A DNA stretch of 64,000 bases from Ramichloridium luteum. Its lineage: Eukaryota > Ascomycota > Dothideomycetes > Mycosphaerellales > Dissoconiaceae. Location of the stretch: assembly GCA_002368545.1 (NCBI GenBank), contig MTSC01000040.1, positions 1 to 64,000 of the forward strand. The letters run 5' to 3'. Below, piece by piece: positions 44,419 to 55,539 of the stretch (the stretch's first letter is position 1; the number at the start of each line of letters is the position of its first letter). The translations under genes were made by a program, and so were the position numbers. The notes beneath the pieces are model-generated. The model was not told where the DNA came from. It did not search any database and saw only the letters and a program-made list of their open reading frames with translations.

Positions 44419-44967
44419 ATGCATTTCATCATTCCAATCTTCGCGACGGCCGTCGTTTCAGCTGTGGCTGCTCCCATCGCAGAGCCTCCTAAGGCCTGGT
44501 AGGCTCATTCATGTGTCCGAGATGGTAACAATGCGTCTGACCACCGCTTCAGGGACGTCGAGAAGCGTAACGCCGCCGAGCCACCAATTCCGTGGGGTCC
44601 CATCGAAGTCCGTGGTGAGCCCGCCTGGGCACCTGTCGAGGCTCGTAATGCTGCCGAGCCGCCGGTGCCATGGGCACCTGTCGAGGTCCGCAACGCTGCC
44701 GAACCGCCGGTACCTTGGGCGCCGATCGAGGTTCGCGCAAAGGCGGAGGCACAGCCGGAGAAGAGAGGTCCTCCAGCCTGGGCACCGATTGAGGCCCGTG
44801 CAAAGGCAGAAGCACAGCCGGAGGCAAGAGGCCCGCCGGCCTGGTCGCCGATCGAGGTTCGCGCTAAGGCCGAAGCACAGCCAGAGGCGAAGGGTCCTCC
44901 GGCATGGGCTCCGATCGAGGCCCGGGCGAGATCGGAGGTGCAGCCCGAGGGAAGAGACTTATCTTAA
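44419..44967 (+). CDS. Secreted repeat precursor, candidate RiPP (dikaritin-like) precursor
   Basis: Exons 44419-44498 and 44553-44967 encode 164 residues; the 54-bp intron has a GTCTGACC branch site and splits the Trp27 codon. Residues 1-18 (MHFIIPIFATAVVSAVAA) are a signal peptide. After a short leader ending at the Kex2-type site Lys31-Arg32 come seven units with W-[GAS]-P-[IV]-E-[VA]-R in strict register: Trp at 41, 52, 67, 82, 103, 124, 145, and Arg always six residues later. Early units have NAAEPPVP spacers (period 15), late ones AKAEAQPE plus GPPA spacers (period 21). A second KR lies at 97-98; other boundaries are monobasic. No cysteine occurs. Signal peptide, basic cut sites, repeated cores and a divergent UstYa gene are the hallmarks of fungal cyclic-peptide precursors. 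An atypical pheromone precursor is the main alternative. Confidence 0.8.
44569..44925 (+). repeat. In-frame tandem repeats of the precursor (45-bp and 63-bp units)
   Basis: The seven core units are encoded by diverged tandem repeats: two 45-bp steps and three 63-bp steps after a first 33-bp step. Third-position differences between copies show that the array is not brand new, while the core residues are held nearly constant. Confidence 0.85.
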
Positions 44968-45860
44968 GGTCCACAGCATACTCTGAGGAGGGTTTCATGT
45001 CAGGCGCAATGCCACATTCATCCCTTATGGCTCCATGTCAAGCAAGTAGAAGCTGGATGAGATCATGATTAACAATCGCGTACCCTGTGCGATAACAAGC
45101 TTGAACGCTATTGTCAGTATTGGAGACATGCGACACAGGTGGCTTGCGCGTACACCTGCCAGATAGGATGTGACAACAACGTGACCAAAAGTGTTGTTTC
45201 TTCGCAATATTAGCGATACTTATGATCTCGCTTGTCAGGTCGAATAGGAGGAAGCGTTTGGGTTGCAATCTGAACTTAATAGCCGCAAAGCATGCAGGGT
45301 CCGCGATGAGGTCTTCTTTCTTTATGTACAGTAAATCCTGTTCATTGGAATGACCGCTTAAATCCGGATCCCGGCAAAAGCGATATCGTTATGAAGTTTG
45401 TCGATCACACGGGATGACCGGGTCGAAACGGAGTATCCGAAGTCGCAATGATAGGGTTACTGCGCGCGTTGCGGGAAGAAGCATCAATGGTCGCTTGGGC
45501 GCTGACGTCACGTAGCGAACTTACTCGACTCGTCGATCTCTCTTGAGCGACGAACGGTACATGGTATGTGCCGGTTATCCATTGGATTATTCTAGATGAT
45601 TGGAAGGTTGCCCTCCTACAGGTCTGGGCAGGATGCATCTGCAACGTTAGAAATCCTTCTGCCATTTTTTGACAGTCAATATATGCTCGTATGTCCGAAT
45701 CTCACCAGTGATTAGCAATCTCACCACCGAGGAGCCGAGCAGAATAGGCCAAAATCACATGGGATGTGGTATATGTCGACATGCTTTGCCTTTTTAAAGA
45801 GTCAATTTTAGAGACGCCTGTAGCTTCGACGCAATCCTGGCCCCCCTTTCAATCACGACA
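44968..45860. other. Intergenic region between precursor and regulator genes
   Basis: About 890 bp, fairly AT-rich, no gene recognised. It should contain the precursor 3' UTR and the promoter of the Zn2Cys6 gene. Confidence 0.6.
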
Positions 45861-47553
45861 ATGAGTACACCTCGCGCCTGTGCGCAATGCAGAGCAGCCA
45901 AAGTCAGGGTATGGCTAGGAAGTGTTCTCTTCCCATATCAATATCGCTAATATCTTGGACAGTGCGAATTCAGACCAGGTGGCTCGGTTTGTGCGCATTG
46001 CTCGCAGCGTGGACTTGCATGTAGTGGTCGTTCACCCGATGCTGGAATTCAATTCCGCGATGAAAACGAAGTCGCGCGCCGAAATTCTGAAAGGGCTCGC
46101 AGAGACGGCAACGGTGCGATCATGCTACAACAACGACTCGACATCATCCAGCCCCAGTCGAATAGGAGCATGTCAATAGACTTTCAAAGTCCTAACGAGA
46201 CGAGGGAAGATCGATGCGAGAAGCGGTACAAACCATGGCTTCGAGATCCTTATGCATCTGTGGTGTCTGAGCCTTTACGCCGAGACTTCGAGGAGAGAGC
46301 GGTCGAACGGTTCTTCATTGATTGGATATTACATCCCAGTAATCGTGGCAACACTCCCGGCCACTTCAGTGATCTACCAGCATTGTACGCCAGCGCGCCA
46401 GTTGGATCGGCCCTGTGGCATGCTGTCCGTGCCGTCGCCTTTGCGGATATGAAGAATTGTCAGGACGGCGAGGTACCATTCTACATCAAAGCGCGGCGCA
46501 ATTATGGTGCGGCGCTCGGTCGCATACGAATCGCTGCTGCAGACGAGCAGGCGAACGCGAATGATCGATTTCTAGCAGCGCTTTTGCTTGTCGACAATTT
46601 TGAGGTTTGTCAACGACTGAAATTCATAGACTTCCACACATGCTGACACGGCAACTATACAGTTGATGTATCTTTCTCGAACGGAACCCCTGGGGCCCCA
46701 CGGTGACGCCGTCCAGCTCATTCTTCATAATAGAGGAAGCGAGCAGCTACACTCAGGTCACAGCTATGCATTATGGCGCATCGCCGAAACGCGGCTCCAA
46801 GCACGGCATATGCTCCTGCGTGAGAGTCCCAATAAAGACGAGATCGAATGGATGAACCATCTGAACACCAGTAGACCAGACATCCACGTTTCCGCTGATG
46901 TCTTGCACATGAACATATTATGCGCCGCAGCAACAAAGTTGATGCAACAACCCGCCGAAGGAGAGGAAGACGAAGTTACGAGAAGAGAGCAAGCCTCCGA
47001 TCTGATCCATACCATCGAAGGCTTCCTGGAATCCGTGCAGAGCTGGACCTCACATATGACATTAGCTTGGAAGCCACAGGTTGTTGACCCAAATGAGCTC
47101 TTCAGGCCGGCAGAGCTGGATCGCGGAAACCACGGATCACCGCCTCTGCCAGCACAAGTCTTGCTATACCGAGATATATGGCTTGCTGCTCTATGGAATT
47201 TCCACCGAGCAAGCTCTATTGTCATGCGGGAAACACTCGCACAACTGATCATGCACATTGCCGATCACGATGCGAGCAATCTTTCCGTAGAGCAAGAGAA
47301 CACGGTCTCCGAACAGAAACGCATCGTCGACCTTCTTGCCGATGAGATTACTCAATCCTTTCCTCCATTACTGGGATACACCGAAGAGCCCGAGGGTGAC
47401 AACACATCGGTATTCCGAGGCAAAATGGCTGGTCGAAATTTTACCCTGTACCCGTCTTGGGTGCTTCAAAGGTCGGAGTTCACTTCCGCCGAACACAAAA
47501 GCTTCGCTTCCGGCACGATCGACTGGATTCACGTCATCCATGGCCTTGAATGA
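45861..47553 (+). CDS. Zn2Cys6 transcription factor, probable pathway regulator
   Basis: Three exons, 45861-45908, 45963-46604 and 46663-47553, encode 526 residues; introns are 54 and 58 bp. The first exon ends inside the binuclear cluster. The joined N-terminus carries Cys7, 10, 17, 26, 29 and 36 in the order C-x2-C-x6-C-x8-C-x2-C-x6-C, the fungal Gal4-type DNA-binding domain, with the basic RAAKVR stretch. The rest is mostly helical and resembles the middle region of C6 factors found next to secondary-metabolite genes. It is nuclear and binds CGG-type repeats by family precedent. Its position two genes from the UstYa-like oxidase and directly after the precursor makes it the likely local regulator, which is inference from context. 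Confidence 0.88.
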
Positions 47554-47690
47554 GCGAGTCACAACCCGTACACGATACCCACGCAGCGTGCTTTGATTAA
47601 ATTTTCATAAAATTCATTACTTCGAGTTTCACGCTAGGGTGCCTCTGCGAAACACGTCAAGGATTTGTCAAAACCGACAAGTGGATTGCT

Positions 47691-48469
47691 TCAACATGAA
47701 GCATTGCTGGAAGGCTGGTTGCAGACCGTGAACACCCGCGTATATTGGCAACCATAAGGAATGGTGCCGTTGGAATTGGTTACGCCGAAGCTCAGGACGT
47801 ACTTCTCTTCCTCTCCGAAGGTTTGATTGCAAGCTACAGAATCAGATGTCAGTTTTCGAAGGAAAGACCTCCCGCCTCGAGGGCCCCAGGCGTTCCGTCG
47901 GAACTTACCCATCAACAGATTGGAACCGGCGTAGAGTTGGTGGAGGACCTCTCCGTCTCCCACGAACCATTCCGGGTCTTCGTCGCCCTTGGTGGCAGTC
48001 ACATCCGTCCTCAGTCCATGATTGTCGCCCTGTCGATACTGTTTTTAGTTCCTCAAAGGCGCTTACGTTGGCCAGCCAAAACTTACGACATCAGCCGCTC
48101 GAAGACCGTACACCTCGCCATCGGTATATTCAACGTTCAGGACTGCTTTCGGACTCACTCCAGTTGCATACACTAAGCTCGCACATCAACATCCAAGCAT
48201 CTCTCTGCGCGTTGTGAGGGGCGGCACATACCAGGAGTTCCAACTTCTGCTGGCGACTGGCCACATCCAACTAAGACCAGGCTGTTCTGTGTTGATCCGT
48301 TGGGAACAGCGACGAGGGTCAGGTTGCGGCTTGCATCACCATATCCTACTCGCATTGCCAGGCTAAATGTCTGGTCTGTCGTCGATGATGACGCGCTTTC
48401 TTGTGGGCGTGGGAGAGCGACTGCCATGGCCGCGGCTGCCAAAGTCAGGACGCGGAGGGAAGTGAACAT
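47691..48469 (-). CDS. Small secreted cysteine-containing protein, unknown function
   Basis: Four exons, 48469-48232, 48172-48087, 48029-47909 and 47833-47691, encode 195 residues. MFTSLRVLTLAAAAMAVALP is a clear signal peptide. The mature part is small, with N-glycosylation sites (N-L-T, N-G-S) and six cysteines including VGCGQ, ACNQT, GCQYT and VCNQ, suggesting disulfides. The third intron (75 bp, GTAAGT...CTGTAG, with CTGAC branch) is a multiple of three and stop-free, so unspliced RNA stays in frame and adds 25 residues. No known domain is recognised. It could be an effector-like or cell-wall protein. It converges on the Zn2Cys6 gene with 137 bp between stops and may or may not belong to the peptide locus. 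Confidence 0.75.
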
Positions 48470-49653
48470 GTTTACGGCGCAGTTGAGTGTGTTTCGGGTT
48501 GTTCTCGGGATAGCGCCAGAAATCTCGTGAGTGTGTTCGCCAGATATTAGACGATGACGCAGAAGCGAAAAGAGCAACGATTAGGGTGGTAGACGTCGAT
48601 TTTGATGCAGTAAATATTGATGATACAAGTAAACTCCAGTAGAGAACCGAGGAAATTAAGCGCTTTGTTGATCAAAGATCGTAGCAGGTGTGATTGACCG
48701 CCGCGCAGGCCCGTAATATACCTCTTAATACGCTAGTTGCCCGACATTCACGCTGCTTGCCATGGGAACAATCCTCGCTGGTCGCTGATCCTTCCCCACG
48801 GGCGGTGATCCCTTGCGGCAAGCATCGCATGATGAGAGGCCGCTTCTTGCCCACGCTCACGATGCGGTGCACACAATGAATGGATAGACCAAGGTTAGGG
48901 AAACCACCGGCGTCGAGCTGAGTGGCCAAGATGTCATGAAAGCTTCGGTTGCTCCTGTCACCTAAAGTTCTATCCTTAGAATTCCTGCACCCGCATAACG
49001 TCATTGGCTACAGGTGTGGGCAGGCGTCCCGGCTGTGCTGGCGTTTGATGCGCCAGCCGTGCCAATCATCAAGCGCACATGGATGATCATTCCGATCTTG
49101 GATGCAGCGATCATGTCATAAGGTTGATACGATGTCACCGGTCCTCGATTTGTATGTTGATACAAAGTTCCACAAGGCTGGTGATCATCAGTTCATCCAA
49201 ATTGGCCTATTTTTATATCATGCCATACCACATAAATCCGGAGCATTGTGAGCTTTTGCTGCTATCTACAATGATCCTTGGATGTAACCTCGTACCTCAT
49301 ATTTTGGAGAACCACCGTCAGCTTACATTCAGCACCCATCAGCACGCAAATTCCCGAAAGTACAACTTGGTGTTGGTTCAGGCACCCGGAAGTGGCTGCG
49401 ACACGAAAATCAAGTCAATCAATGATATCGCTCCAAATATTGCGGAATCGAATGAGACGTCGCCGCGCGGTTACGACGATGCGAGACGAGCTTGCACGTG
49501 CCTCCATAATTGTGGTGGAAGGATCAGCCCACCGTCCGAGCCCATGGCGCTGCCACCACAATCGAGCGATTCACATCTGTGTCAGCAATCTCGCACAACT
49601 CCAAGATGTGGGAGAGCCATGTCGTATTGGCTTGTGTCGTAGGGCAGTATAGC
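48470..49653. other. Intergenic region, no convincing gene
   Basis: 1.2 kb. A 187-codon plus-strand frame (49079-49642) begins with ATG but has no domain, biased codons or conserved segment, so I leave it out. The region should include the secreted protein promoter and the FEN1 3' UTR. Confidence 0.55.
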
Positions 49654-50943
49654 TCATGAATTCATCTTGGGCTTCGCTTTCGCGTCCTTCTTGGCTTTCG
49701 CCTCGGCTTTCTTTTGCTTCTTGCGCTCTTCGAGCTTCTCCTCATTCTTCCTCTTCAGATTCGCCTTCTCTTCTTCGGTCTTCTCCTTGGGCTTGAAGAA
49801 GCCCTCCAGTCTTGACTGCTGGCTGGACTTGAGGTTTTTCTGCAAGCGTGCCGCACCGCCTCGCACGCGGTCTTCGCTGAAGCCCTTCTCTTCGACGAGA
49901 AATTTGATCAGGCCGTCAATGTCAGGACTATTCCACTTGAAGTCGCAGTCAGGGTGATCGGCCTGGCGAACGTCCGGCTCGAGGAACAAGAGGCGGGCAT
50001 CCTTGTATGGCCAGTCTTCGGGAAAGGTGTATTTCTGGGTCTTTTCGTTGTGTTCAACCACGGCTTCAAGTGTCTTGAACTCCTTGATGAGACTGAGGGC
50101 TACCTTTGGGCCAATGCCACGCACTGGATCCACGTAATCGCAGCCCAGCAAGATACACAGATCGATGAATTGTTGACGGTCCATGTCCAATCCTTCGAGA
50201 ACGCGATCAAGATGGATCTCTTGCAAAGGCTCATCCTTTGCGCGCTGCTCGGAGAAAGTCAGGTGGCGGAGGAGAATCGGCGTGTCGAAGGTAAGAGTGT
50301 CCATGTCTTCGGATGCTGCAGCATAAACCTTTCCAGCTCTAGCAAGCACAGCACATTGTGCTTCAGCCTCTGTAGGCGCAACAATGTATGGAATGCCCAT
50401 CAGACGCAGAAGCCTTTGGGCTTCAGCGTTGTGTTCCCTGGTAACTCTCACTGTCCGCCGGCTGAACTTCTCCACCTCTTCTGCTGTGCCGGTCTCTTTG
50501 GCCTCCTCATGTGATTCCTGGGCCTCGGACTTTCGCTGGAAACGCTTCGCCAGCTCACCTGACTTCAGCTTGGGTGGCGCACCGTCGAAGACATAGACAG
50601 GCTTGATTCCATTGTCGACGATTCGCAGCGTTCGGTAGAACATGCCCATCAGATGTGAAGTAGTCTCGCCGGTGTCAGACATGAGTTGTTCTCCATTGCT
50701 TCGCACTGCGACAAGGAACGAGTACAACGACATGGATGCATCGATGGCTACTTTGCGCCCGAATTGAGTCTTGATATCGCCTTCCTTGATTGCATCGGGA
50801 CAGTTCTACCACTCGGTGAGTATAAGAAGTTTGGCTGATGGTGACTTGCGGCGAACGTACATCACGGATAACCTGGTAGAGTTCTGATGGATCTTAGCAG
50901 CTGCGACTGACAAAGAGGATCGAAACTTACGCTTGATACCCAT
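49654..50943 (-). CDS. fen1: Flap endonuclease 1 (FEN1/Rad27)
   Basis: Three exons, 50943-50931 (13 nt), 50883-50861 (23 nt) and 50805-49654, encode 395 residues. The start MGIKQLYQVIRD matches the FEN1 N-terminus, whose free amino end contacts DNA. Active-site carboxylates are all visible: Asp34 (VAIDASMSLY), Asp in VFDGAPPKLK, Glu pair in APTEAEAQCA, Asp pair in SEDMDTLTF, and Asp in LLGCDYVDPVRGIGP with the H3TH motif. The PCNA-interacting box QSRLEGFF lies near the C-terminus, followed by a long Lys/Glu-rich nuclear tail. The enzyme removes 5' flaps in Okazaki fragment maturation and long-patch base-excision repair. Length and motifs are standard. It is divergent from the Ubc4/5-type gene 1.07 kb away. 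Confidence 0.97.
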
Positions 50944-52017
50944 GACGGCGATTCGGGCGGTTTGACTCCAGACGTGTTTCGTGTGCAATGAAGGAATGAT
51001 CTTTGCGTAGCACTTTCGCGATCAGTGGAAACGCGAAACGCAGGTAACGCGACGCGCATATTACATCACCAGCTTTCGCGCCCTCCCGTCCTTCGCTCTG
51101 GTTGTGTGGGAGCGGCTGTAGCCGCCGCACACCATTCACTCTTCTAGGGTCTGCTTGCAGGCAGCCCATGTGGCATCGCAGGCAGAAGTGTAAATGCCGC
51201 CCAAAAGCATGTCACCGGCCTTATTATTATCTGGTTGAACCTCGTGGACGCCCTTTTGCGCTTGCTTGCAGGGCGTTTCATGCCCCGTGGTCCTGTCCAT
51301 TAAGTCCGAGCCATGCGCAGTGACGCGAAGGGTCCACTTATCCGACATCCGACACTGGTTAGAATACGGGTTCTGTCTGACATTTCGGTGACAGATATGC
51401 CCTTCAGGTTCACATTCACAATCTACTCTGATTCACCTTTGCGAGGGTGCGCAAGGTTCAAGAGTTGTGTCCTTGCAATCACAAAGTGCTTCAACAATAT
51501 GCATGCTGATTTGCACGGATGGCACGTGGACGGCAACTGCAGGTGGTCCATTTCAGCTTATAAATAGATCGGATTCGGTATGCCTCAGGCGACACCATGA
51601 TTCCTAACGTGATGCGACATTTTCAAAGATAGTCGTAGTGATGACTGGATATTTCGAAGGTGTTCGTAAGCATTGAACAGACGCAATGTGGACATGAAAT
51701 GCCATTAAATGCCGAATTAAGTATTTGTTATTAAATGCCTGCCCGCCTGCCGCCAGATGCCTAGGTAGATTCTGCCCATGGTTGCCCAACTTGCGGTCAC
51801 ACAGCCACGCCACTCGATGGCCAAGACTTGTGCGGGAACGTCCGCCTGAACTTCGTCACACTTCTAACGCCCGCTGTCCCGCAGTCCTTTGCCGCAACTA
51901 CACACACGACCGCAACCTCGACACTTCCTTCTCGACTTGAGAGCAAGGAGATTGTACTGAGCGCAGCACGCAGACGCAGGCAGATCCGGCTCGCAAACCT
52001 CAACATATTGCGCAAAC
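50944..52017. other. Divergent intergenic region between FEN1 and the E2 gene
   Basis: 1.07 kb with no gene recognised; promoters of both housekeeping genes are expected. An AT-rich tract with TTAAATGCC-type repeats lies near 51700-51740. Confidence 0.6.
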
Positions 52018-52727
52018 ATGGCTCTCAAGCGAATCAACAGTACGTGCCTCGTTACCCCGCTACAGTCATCACGAGCCTTACTGACAGATAACAGAGGAAC
52101 TCACAGACCTGGGACGGTAAATCGAACACAATCATGTTCATGGAAACACACATACTGACCCGTCCCAGCGACCCTCCCTCGTCATGCAGTGCAGGCCCCA
52201 TCGGCGATGATCTGGTATGTCTCCGACTTGCAGCCGCTCTCTCCACAAGCCATGACTGACACGAGACTGAATAGTTTCACTGGCAAGCGACCATCATGGG
52301 TCCCGGCGACTCACCATACTCAGGCGGTGTCTTCTTTCTCGCGATTCAGTTCCCTACCGACTACCCGTTCAAGCCGCCGAAGGTCAACTTCACCACCCGC
52401 ATCTACCACCCGAACATCAACAGCAACGGCAGCATTTGCCTGGACATCCTGAGGGACCAGTGGAGCCCAGCTCTGACAATATCGAAAGGTATGTGGGATA
52501 TGCAAGGGCTAGGTGGCGGGCCAGATTCTATAAGTTTCAGCAAGTTTAGTATGCAGAAAAAAAATTGCTAACTTTCTCTCGTTACAGTCCTTCTTTCGAT
52601 CTGCTCCATGCTCACAGACCCTAACCCGGACGATCCGCTCGTACCGGAGATTGCACATGTCTACAAATCGGACCGCTCCCGCTACGAAGCTACAGCGCGA
52701 GAGTGGACCAGGAAGTACGCGGTTTAG
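52018..52727 (+). CDS. ubc4: Ubiquitin-conjugating enzyme E2, Ubc4/Ubc5 type
   Basis: Five exons, 52018-52039, 52095-52116, 52169-52214, 52275-52488 and 52588-52727, encode 147 residues, the exact family length. The first two exons are only 22 nt each. The product opens MALKRINKELTDLGRDPP and contains FHWQATIMGP, YPFKPPKV, the HPN triad (YHPNINSNG) and the catalytic Cys85 in SICLDILRDQWSPALT. It ends RSRYEATAREWTRKYAV, as in Ubc4/Ubc5/UbcH5. It accepts ubiquitin from E1 and, with RING or HECT ligases, tags abnormal and short-lived proteins in cytosol and nucleus. SAGPIGDD replaces the more usual SAGPVGDD, a conservative change. Because of the small exons the N-terminus cannot be seen in any single frame. 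Confidence 0.96.
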
Positions 52728-54458
52728 AATCGCAAATGGAGAGCAAGGATCAGGTGATTGAGGACGTACTGAACACTATCAACGAATACCTAGTCATGAC
52801 CAGCCACGCAAACATCAGGTTCTTTGGCATGTCTTGAGGCTTCGAGGGGTTGTATTACGAGATCTCACGCACGGGCGAGCACGCCTCGTGCGTTGCTTGG
52901 ACCGTAACAAGACGACGAGGGACGCTACTGCGCTCTATTCATGACCACTTTCATACATGGAACGCGCGTTAGGAGCTGAATAAGATTTGCCTGGGATTCC
53001 AGCATCTTCCGACCTTTTCGTTCATCTCCAGGGCCAAGCTCTGGTTTCCAAACCCAAACCCATTTGAGAACCGTTATGCTGTTCCACCGGCTTGTGCGCC
53101 AAATTCTCGTTCAGGCACATCTGTATTCCACGCACATGTAGAATCACAGAGTTCAGAGTTTCAAATATGATGATACGAAAATTGCGCTTCCCGACCTGCA
53201 TTTGAGCGTCATTCCCGTGCCTCGATATGCGGGTACCACAGACACTCTGTATATACCCGGTCGTTCTTGCCCCATGGCATTGGCTACCCTCATAACCATG
53301 AAAATTGCTCAGGTGAGCAACCTAGCGAAGGATATAGGATGAGAAGTTGCTACCGTACTTTTTGATACGGTCTCTGCACCACTTGTGACCGGATGACGAG
53401 CTGCCTCGCATGCTGATAACCCGATCCCGCATGAGCTCAATACAGAAGCTTCTTATTGATTACCACTTTTCCCCCGCCGCTTACAAGCGTGCAAAGGGAT
53501 TGATTCACTCGATAGTCCGACTAAATAAGGTCAGAGAGTGCGCAACATCAAGGAAGGACGCCTAGAAATGCTTCGAAATGATCTGGCATTAACACCCCTA
53601 GAAGTGACATAGATGTCACCGAATGCTCCCTTTAGCCCGAGATTATGATATTCACACAGCCTTCGATGCTTCGCTGGACTGAAAGTGAGCTTCTCCCAAG
53701 AACTCGTGCTGAAGGCCTCTTCCACGCGCACTGGTCGGCACGTGTCGAATGATCTGATCAGCCCACATGGCGTCGGATCCATCGCCAGACACATGCGCTA
53801 CCATGCATAAAGTATATTTATTGAAGCATGACTGGTCCTTCGCGCAATTGAGGAGATGAGATGAGAGCCAAGCAACAGGCAGGGTGTGACCCTTGCAGAG
53901 ACTGGTCCCCCTGCAGCAGCTGAAAGAAAAGGCCCAGAATGCGGCGTTCCCGCACGGCACGCCTACCGAGACTCGCCCCTCCAGCCCCATGTGCGCCCAG
54001 GGCCACGGGCGTTTTGATGGGCGCAGCTGATAAGCCTACGGGGCAGCGGCTCAACCGTTCGGTGCGCGCGTTCCGAGAGGTTCCAGGTCGCGTCGGACTG
54101 CCTTGCGCTAACTTATCACATTAACATTCCCATCCTACTGCTCTAGACCTCGTGTCGGCGTGAGAGTCTCTGGGAGGGAACACGGCGCCGAAGCACGGAA
54201 GACCACGCCCTGGAAGGCCTTTGTCGGGCCTGTGGTCATGGCGCATCGTTGACGCCCAGGCGATATGCCGGCGGAGACTTTTGTGTAGAAACGGTCAGCC
54301 CATCAGGTACCGGAGGCGCCTCCTCCTCAACTACCCTTGCTTGTGGTGGACGCACTGTAGGTTGTGTTGACTTTGTCCTCTTTGTCTCATTCACTCCGTC
54401 ATCTTGGACTACCTCGTCTCTGTCTACGCCTGTCGCATTTGCAGCAGGTACATTGGCA
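52728..54458. other. 1.7-kb intergenic region, no gene seen
   Basis: Between the E2 gene and the WSC gene, same strand. Frames near 53531-54054 (minus) and 53939-54124 (plus) are short and without domain. It holds the E2 3' UTR and the WSC gene promoter. Confidence 0.55.
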
Positions 54459-55116
54459 ATGCCGTCAACACTTCTTGGATTTTTGACCAGCGCGGCGCTG
54501 TTCGCCGGCGCCGTGACCGCACAGGGCGACGGCATCGTCTATCCGACCACGGCCAGCAGCGGCGTCACGCCGCTTGCTACGTCTCAGGGATACGTCTACG
54601 TTGGCTGTTGGAATGAGTCTACGAACGTCGCGGGCTCGGGCGGCGCGCGAGCACTGGGTGGGCCGAACGTGAGTCGCTCGCTATGCCACGCAGTGGGACA
54701 GGCAAGATTCTAATTAGTGCTCCTATGACACAGACCGCGAGCAACTCGATGACCGTCGACACCTGCCTCGGGTTCTGCGGAACGAACCAATACGCCGGCA
54801 TCGAATACGGTATGCTCAATCCAGATTCTTCAAAGCCAATCCGAAACTGACCGCTCTGCGTTGCATAGGTCGCGAGTGCTACTGCTCACCTTACCTCTCC
54901 ACCCTCTCCGTCAAGCTCGACGAGTCCGAGTGCAACTTCGCCTGCGACGGCAACTCCTCGCAAATCTGCGGCGGCCAGCTCAAACTCAGCCTGTACAATC
55001 GAACCGTCACCACGAAGTCGTCCGCTGCCGCACCGAGCCTGCTGGCAGCTGCGGATGGGACGCTCTTGTACGGATCGGCGGCGCTGCTGACGCTCATCGT
55101 CGCGGCGATTCTTTAG
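54459..55116 (+). CDS. WSC-domain cell-surface protein, probably GPI-anchored
   Basis: Three exons, 54459-54668, 54734-54809 and 54869-55116, encode 177 residues. MPSTLLGFLTSAALFAGAVTA is a signal peptide. The WSC domain starts at GYVYVGCWNEST and continues ARALGGPN, MTVDTCLGFCGTNQYAGIEYGRECYC, and ECNFACDGNSSQICGGQLKLSLYN. It has the eight-cysteine pattern of WSC modules, which bind cell-wall polysaccharide in stress sensors and in exported glucan-modifying enzymes. The last 22 residues are hydrophobic (LYGSAALLTLIVAAIL) right at the C-terminus after a Ser/Ala-rich linker, fitting a GPI-attachment signal rather than a sensor with a cytosolic tail. It therefore looks like a surface-anchored wall-binding protein. 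Substrate binding has not been shown. Confidence 0.88.
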
Positions 55117-55539
55117 GCGACTTCGTTGCTTGGGATGTGCATTGGATGAATGGATCGAGACCACGGGCTTGGGGAAAGTTGCGGCACATTGGAGTCCGAA
55201 AGAGCAGAGTATGCGTGCTGAAATTTGGCTTATACCGTCTCGTTTGAGAGGCCTTTACGAAGTTTGAAAAGATCCGGAGTCATTTGGCGTCACGATAGAT
55301 TGGCAGGAATGGATACCTCCTGAAGGATCTACAGGTGAAATTATTTTGGGTTTGATACCTCTCCTGAGCAGATGCAGAAATGCAAAGCATCGCTTGTTTC
55401 TGATTCTGACAAGCCTCATATCCTCACAATCCGAGCAATGGACTTTTCTTCGATCGATTACTGATTACAGGACTAGACAAAAGGAAGCTTTGCCACGACT
55501 CCAACAACAGGACAAATGTCGAACAGCTTTCCACGAACT
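55117..55539. other. Convergent 3' intergenic region
   Basis: 423 bp between the WSC gene and the tyrosinase stop; nothing coding seen, only 3' UTRs expected. Confidence 0.6.

Noticed and set aside
44419..44967. Alpha-type mating pheromone precursor instead of a RiPP precursor
   Set aside because: The signal peptide, Ala/Glu spacers and basic cut sites would fit, but the repeated unit has no Cys and no G-Q-P-C-W-like end, and the adjacent UstYa-like oxidase favours a RiPP. Not fully excluded.
49079..49642. 187-codon ATG-led plus-strand frame
   Set aside because: No recognisable domain; composition and codon use look random, and neighbouring spliced genes account for the expected coding density.
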